From: JAKASV01 sp963754845
Lineage (GTDB): Bacteria; Babelota; Babeliae; Babelales; Vermiphilaceae
DNA length: 64,000 bases
NCBI GenBank assembly: GCA_963754845.1
Contig: CAVWHE010000001.1
Location: forward strand, 372,001-436,000
Direction of reading: 5' to 3'
The position numbers and the translations under genes are program-made. The number at the start of each line of letters is the position of its first letter. The first letter of the stretch is position 1. The notes below the pieces were generated by a model. That model worked only from the letters and a program-made list of their open reading frames with translations, did not search any database and was not told where the DNA came from. Of this stretch, positions 59,933 to 64,000 are shown piece by piece.

Positions 59933-61336
59933 TTATACTCCGATGGAATCAAAAGAAAAGCCTGCCTCGCGCGCCTTGCGTGGGTCAATCATGCCGCGCA
60001 TATCGACCAAAACACGGCCTGCCATGACCGAACCCAGTCGTGGCAAATCGAGATTGCGGTAATCAGGCCATTCAGTCATGACTACGCACCCGTCGGCTTT
60101 TTCGGCGGCTTCATACGCAGTGGGTGCATATTTGACGATGGACGTGGGGAAAATGGTTTGCATGTTTTTGCTGGCAAGCGGAAGTGGATCGTGGGCACGC
60201 ACGTGAGCTTTGGCGTCAAGCAATGCTTTGATAGTTGAAAGAGACGGAGATTCGCGAACATCATCCGTGTTATCCTTGAAGGCAAGCCCAAGTACCGCTA
60301 CGCCTTTGCCCTCGAGAGTACCCATGAGACGTGCAAGACGTGTCGCCGCACTTGCTTTTTGATATTCGTTGGCTTCAAGGGCAGCGTTGATGACGCGCAT
60401 GGCGACGCCGTTCTTGGCTGCTGTATAAGCGAGGGCATGGCAATCTTTGGGGAAACATGAGCCGCCAAAACCGGGTCCCGGGTTGAGAAACATCTGACCA
60501 ATGCGTCTATCAAGACCCATGCCACGCGCAACGGTATAGACACTCGCGCCCACGGCTGCGCACAAGTTGGCTATTTCATTGATGTAGCTTATTTTGGTCG
60601 CCAAAAATCCATTGGCCGCGTATTTGATGGTCTCCGATGTTGGTACGTTGGTAAAGACAACGGGGACACGAGCCTCGATCATCGGTCGATAAACCTCGTA
60701 CATGGCCTTTTGTGCCGTGTCCGACTCAGTGCCGATAACAATGCGATCAGGATGCAGAAAATCACCGACAGCTGAACCCTCACGTAAAAATTCTGGGTTT
60801 GACACGACGTCAAAGCCATCACGCGGAGCACCGTTTTCTTCCATAAGCTTTCTGATCCACGCTCCCGTTCCAACAGGAACCGTGCTTTTCGTACAAATGA
60901 TCTTGTGCCCCGTGAGATTGCGTGCTACCGTTGAAATGACACTTTTTATTGCCGAAAGATCGGCTGATCCGTCGGAAGCCATGGGCGTGCCGACGGCTAT
61001 GAAAACAATATCTGCATCGCGCACGGCCGTGGCAACGTCATCAGTGAACGAGAGCCTCCCGGACTCAACGTTGTTTGCAACGAGCTTATCAAGTCCTGGT
61101 TCGTAAATGGGCATGACCCCGTGTTTGAGCGACGCTATTTTTTCCTTGACTATATCGGCACACACGACGGTATTGCCTATGTCGGAAAGTCCAGCGCCCG
61201 TAACAAGTCCAACGTAGCCGGTTCCTATAATTGCTATCCGCTGCTTCTGCCTCTGGCCGGACAGTTCGTGCATGGCGTTGAATGTTTGGCACACGAAGAT
61301 GGCAAAAAGTACCCCGTAAGAGATTTTTGTCAACAT
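59933..61336 (-). CDS. ugd: UDP-glucose 6-dehydrogenase with signal peptide
   Basis: Ugd oxidises UDP-glucose to UDP-glucuronate with two NAD+. Seen: Rossmann motif GTGYVGLVTG (38-47), YEPGLDKLV, FIAVGTPMASDGSADLS, STVPVGTG, NPEFLREGSAVGDFLHPDRIVIG, and the catalytic Cys294 in GPGFGGSCFPKDCHAL. The start ATG at 61336 has an excellent AAGGTGAG upstream. It adds 32 residues before the fold: MLTKISYGVLFAIFVCQTFNA reads as a Sec signal peptide with an Ala cleavage site at 21, followed by a polar linker. Ordinary Ugd starts directly at the Rossmann strand. The internal ATG at residue 22 has no ribosome-binding site. First gene of the minus-strand sugar locus. Confidence 0.92.
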   Translation of the reverse strand: MLTKISYGVLFAIFVCQTFNAMHELSGQRQKQRIAIIGTGYVGLVTGAGLSDIGNTVVCADIVKEKIASLKHGVMPIYEPGLDKLVANNVESGRLSFTDDVATAVRDADIVFIAVGTPMASDGSADLSAIKSVISTVARNLTGHKIICTKSTVPVGTGAWIRKLMEENGAPRDGFDVVSNPEFLREGSAVGDFLHPDRIVIGTESDTAQKAMYEVYRPMIEARVPVVFTNVPTSETIKYAANGFLATKISYINEIANLCAAVGASVYTVARGMGLDRRIGQMFLNPGPGFGGSCFPKDCHALAYTAAKNGVAMRVINAALEANEYQKASAATRLARLMGTLEGKGVAVLGLAFKDNTDDVRESPSLSTIKALLDAKAHVRAHDPLPLASKNMQTIFPTSIVKYAPTAYEAAEKADGCVVMTEWPDYRNLDLPRLGSVMAGRVLVDMRGMIDPRKAREAGFSFDSIGV

Positions 61337-61687
61337 CGAACTCACCTTCCAATTTGAAATACACAACAAGAACCATTTTGCGGCAGGTGTAATTCTCTGC
61401 ACCAACTTCTGTGGAAAACTAACTTGTGTCCATGCTCTTTCAACTCCCCGATAAATCCCCACTGCTGCATACTTGTGTACGCGTGCAATCACACGGTCGC
61501 CCCCGAGTACCAGGACAACTTTCAGCTTAGTCGGAGGCTGCCCACAAAAACAACAGAATGATCATCCTCGGACAAAGATTGATGGACAATCGACGATTGT
61601 ATCGTGTACGCTATGCCCTAAGTATCATGCACGGAAGGTAGGCATGCGTGGGCATCCTCGGTGAAGCGCTGTTTGGGGAGAATGGGT
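61337..61687. other. Divergent intergenic region between ugd and the small exported protein
   Basis: 351 bases that hold the two divergent promoters. Frames continue upstream of ugd to 61492, but no start or domain supports them. No clear sigma-70 boxes were recognised. Confidence 0.4.
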
Positions 61688-62443
61688 GTGAATGGCTCGG
61701 TCATACGGTTCGTTGTGGGCTTCGGTCTGTGTTGTTGTTGTGCGTGTGAGTGGGCGGTAGGCTCAAAGAGCGCGGATCTCACCGTTGTAAATGGTTACGG
61801 TGGAACACTTCTTGTCGTTTTTTCAAGAAGTTGTCGCGGCAAGACTTACACAAAACTCGTTGAGTCGAGCGAGGTTGTGCGTTTTGGGAAGGTCTACGAG
61901 GCATCGATTCAGGCGTACAGCGGCGTGTGGCGCGCTCTTGCTCCGGCTGAGCATACGATTTGTTCATGTGAACGAACATGCCAAGGGCAACCCGAAGGGG
62001 TAACGGTTTTTGTAAGGGGCATAACGGGCAGGGGCCTCCTTAATCCCTTTGGTTCGTGGAATTGCCAAACGTACTCCGGTGGTGGCTGCCAGCAACAACT
62101 TTCATGTGCATCCTTGTGCGTGAGTGTCGACAATGTTCTGTGCGCATTTCCTACGGTAAGAAAAAAGGCAATATGTACCCCGCGTAATGTATTGGGACTG
62201 CCGTCGTCTGCCGGCATCGATGATGCCTATGAGGCGGCAAAAATAGTGCAAGCAACGTGGGATTCTGTGTACGGTGCCGAGGGCCAAAAGAAACAGCAGT
62301 TTTCAGCGGGCTTTGCTTACGCCGTTGAACGGGCGGTTGAAGCCTTCGCGCGCGGAAAACCAGACGAAGTTCTTCACGTACCTTTGAGCCTACGTCACGC
62401 GCGTCAGCGCGTGCCAGAACTCGTCGAAGTGCTCTCCTTCTGA
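61688..62443 (+). CDS. Exported Cys-rich protein with J-domain-like C-terminus (251 aa)
   Basis: The GTG at 61688 has GGGGAG 7 bases upstream; earlier in-frame starts (GTG 61661, ATG 61682) have none well placed. Signal peptide: VIRFVVGFGLCCCCACEWAVG, with an unusual Cys run. The central part is beta-rich and Cys-rich (ICSCERTCQGQP, GGGCQQQLSCASLC). The C-terminal part, NVLGLPSSAGIDDAYEAAKIVQ and later FAYAVERAVEAF, recalls the helix I/II and IV spacing of a J domain, but the HPD motif is replaced by WDS, so it could not work as a normal Hsp70 co-chaperone. The resemblance may be superficial. The P-type ATPase follows 14 bases later. Confidence 0.6.
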   Translation: MNGSVIRFVVGFGLCCCCACEWAVGSKSADLTVVNGYGGTLLVVFSRSCRGKTYTKLVESSEVVRFGKVYEASIQAYSGVWRALAPAEHTICSCERTCQGQPEGVTVFVRGITGRGLLNPFGSWNCQTYSGGGCQQQLSCASLCVSVDNVLCAFPTVRKKAICTPRNVLGLPSSAGIDDAYEAAKIVQATWDSVYGAEGQKKQQFSAGFAYAVERAVEAFARGKPDEVLHVPLSLRHARQRVPELVEVLSF

Positions 62444-62457
62444 GGGAGGTCGCGGCA

Positions 62458-64000
62458 ATGCACGATCAAGACGACAAGAGTTCCGGGATGTCATGCGGAA
62501 CAGGCAACGATGCGCGCCTTGAGAAACTCTATGGCACAAGTGTTACGTCGGGCCTTTCCTCCGCGCGAGTCAAGGAGCTTTTTACCTACTACGGTAAAAA
62601 TGTGCTTCCCGAAAAAAAGCCCGATTCATGGTTCGTCATTTTTGTGCGGCAGTTTCAGAGCCCTCTCATTTATATCTTGCTTGTCGCGGCCGTTATCATT
62701 TTTATCTTCGGGCACAACACGCTCGATGCTTTTATTGTCAGCGGAATTTTGACGTTTAATGCCATCATAGGAATGGTTCAGGAGGGACGAACCAGCCAGC
62801 TTCTGGCGGGTCTGAAAAAGTTCATAACGACTGAAGCGGTTGTAGTTCGTGACGGTGTCCAGGTGATCGTGGATGCAAGCAAACTCGTGCCCGGGGACCT
62901 CATTCTTGTTCAAGAAGGCATGCGCGTGCCGGCAGACATCAGTTTGACGCAATCCACGGGCCTTCGTGTCGATGAATCCGTGCTCACCGGAGAGTCACAA
63001 CCGGTAATGAAGGACGCGAGGCGCGGTATACCCGAAGGATCGTCCATAACCCATGATCACGCTACTATTTTCAGTGGGACGTACATTCTTGCAGGTTCGG
63101 CGCAAGGAATAGTCACCGCTACTGGTCGCCAAACACACATCGGCCGTATCCACACGCAGGCGCGCGATATTCAAACTGAATTTCCTCTTGCGAAGGAGTT
63201 TGATCGCCTTTCGGTTTTGATTGTTTTTTCCGTCCTTGGCGTATGCCTCATTTTACTCGGCGTTGGCATAGCGGCCGGGCGGCCTTACCAAGAGCTTCTT
63301 GTTACGTTGACTGCACTCTTTATCTGCGTTGTTCCCGAGGGACTTCCCGTTGTTCTAACGTTGGTCCTTGTCTCTGGCGTCTACCGTATGGCGCGTCACC
63401 ACGTTCTCATCAAAAAAATGCAGGCGGCGGAGACACTTGGGCGTGCCGACGTCATTGTCATCGACAAGACCGGGACCCTTACGCGCAACGAGCTCATGGT
63501 ATCTGACGTTTGCCTCAGAATCACGCGCTGGCACGTTACCGGTCAGGGCTATGACGTGCAGCCGGCGGATGTGTATCGCCATGATGATTTACGTGGCAAT
63601 GCTGTAAGAGATGAAACCGTCGACGACGGGGACGCGCTCAACCTCTTGGGCGTAGCCATTCTTCTTTCAAGCAGCGCCCACGTAAGCCGCGATACGTTAG
63701 GGTGTGCAACGGTTAAAGGCGATCCGACCGAAGCCGCACTCGGCATCTTTGCCCAAAAACTTGGCCTTAAAATGGACGCGGTACAGCACCAGTACACAAA
63801 GATCGACGAAATTCCCTTTGACGCGCAGCTCAAGTACCATGTCGTATTTTGTCGCCACAAAGAAAAGTGTGTTGCGTTTATCACAGGGGCCCCCGAGACG
63901 GTTCTTTCCTGTGCGCGGAACGTGCCGAGCTACGTTCACAACACTTTGACAGAATACCTCCAAGGAGGCCTTCGTGTTGTTGCCGTAGCCCAAAAATACA
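62458..64000 (+). CDS. P-type cation-transporting ATPase (5' part, runs off the window)
   Basis: The ATG at 62458 follows a strong GGAGGT at 8 bases. 514 codons are visible with no stop before the edge. Seen: N-terminal cation-ATPase segment (VKELFTYYGKNVLPEKKPDSW), helices IYILLVAAVIIFIFG and FIVSGILTFNAIIGM, the actuator domain with VPGDLILVQEGMRVPAD and DESVLTGESQP, and helix 4 with VVPEGLPVVLTLVLVSGVYRMA. The phosphorylation motif DKTGTLTRNE (Asp336) and the start of the nucleotide-binding domain (GDPTEAALG) follow. PEGLP and ETLGRADVIVIDKTGT place it with P2-type pumps (PMR1/PacL-like Ca2+ or related). It transports cations across the inner membrane. The exact ion needs the missing C-terminal helices. 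Confidence 0.92.
   Translation, partial: MHDQDDKSSGMSCGTGNDARLEKLYGTSVTSGLSSARVKELFTYYGKNVLPEKKPDSWFVIFVRQFQSPLIYILLVAAVIIFIFGHNTLDAFIVSGILTFNAIIGMVQEGRTSQLLAGLKKFITTEAVVVRDGVQVIVDASKLVPGDLILVQEGMRVPADISLTQSTGLRVDESVLTGESQPVMKDARRGIPEGSSITHDHATIFSGTYILAGSAQGIVTATGRQTHIGRIHTQARDIQTEFPLAKEFDRLSVLIVFSVLGVCLILLGVGIAAGRPYQELLVTLTALFICVVPEGLPVVLTLVLVSGVYRMARHHVLIKKMQAAETLGRADVIVIDKTGTLTRNELMVSDVCLRITRWHVTGQGYDVQPADVYRHDDLRGNAVRDETVDDGDALNLLGVAILLSSSAHVSRDTLGCATVKGDPTEAALGIFAQKLGLKMDAVQHQYTKIDEIPFDAQLKYHVVFCRHKEKCVAFITGAPETVLSCARNVPSYVHNTLTEYLQGGLRVVAVAQKY

Overview
The window reads as ordinary chromosome of a Gram-negative, host-associated bacterium with a small-genome style: genes are tightly packed, 4-base ATGA/GTGA stop-start overlaps are common, and an unusually large share of the proteins carry signal peptides. 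It encodes an outer membrane (BamA, a porin-like protein and two other barrel-like proteins ending in Phe, RseP, SurA-like proteins) and a murein/rod-shape set (MurF, FtsI, MreB). Next to these sit eukaryote-like or effector-like secreted proteins: a C2H2 zinc-finger protein, a NADAR protein, a Cys-rich WD-like propeller and a clostripain-type protease. This mix suggests an intracellular or protist-associated lineage. Candidatus Dependentiae (TM6) is my best guess, but it is an inference from gene content and not a database result.

Layout. 0-3.4 kb: murF-rsmH (minus) and rpsI (plus). 3.5-6.8 kb: a 57-residue Cys/His protein, an RMD1/DUF155 protein and an outer-membrane protein. 6.9-10.6 kb: pgi-zwf-gnd, an operon for glucose-6-phosphate and the oxidative pentose phosphate pathway. 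10.8-14.6 kb: a 1286-residue exported protein, a propeller-like protein with an inserted solenoid of eight repeats. 14.8-15.6 kb: a MntA/HepT toxin-antitoxin pair. 15.6-17.6 kb: a non-coding block of 25-bp and 108-bp tandem repeats, a 266-bp inverted repeat and a 286-bp direct duplication. 17.7-21.9 kb: an exported coiled-coil protein, a PHP phosphatase and the Cys-rich propeller. 22.3-27.9 kb: two SurA-like chaperones, tRNA-Ser(CGA), an outer-membrane protein, and mreB-rsmA. 27.9-33.9 kb: the zinc-finger protein, bamA and a porin. 34.3-36.4 kb: a VapBC-like pair and rseP. 36.5-39.9 kb: ftsL-like, ftsI and two exported/membrane proteins of unknown function. 40.2-45.7 kb: a C11 protease, a GNAT gene broken by one in-frame TGA, and sufC-sufB-sufD. 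46-54.7 kb: a split-looking membrane gene, the NADAR protein, ppsA, a 767-residue exported protein and a thioredoxin. 54.7-61.3 kb: a minus-strand sugar locus (ugd, galE, GT47-like, two GT11-like) interrupted by an intact IS5-family element. 61.7-64 kb: a small exported protein and the 5' part of a P-type cation ATPase.

How it fits together. Central metabolism (pgi/zwf/gnd, ppsA), Fe-S assembly (suf) and envelope biogenesis (bamA, surA-like, rseP, murF/ftsI/mreB) give a basic Gram-negative cell. The notable part is the exported set. In the sugar locus even UDP-glucose dehydrogenase and UDP-glucose 4-epimerase, normally cytosolic NAD enzymes, start with signal-peptide-like segments supported by ribosome-binding sites. 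This raises the possibility of a secreted nucleotide-sugar and glycan pathway acting outside the bacterial cytoplasm. Together with the secreted zinc-finger and NADAR proteins, it is the best candidate here for an undescribed host-directed system. Several promoters share an 18-nt spacer and a TAGNNT-type -10 box.
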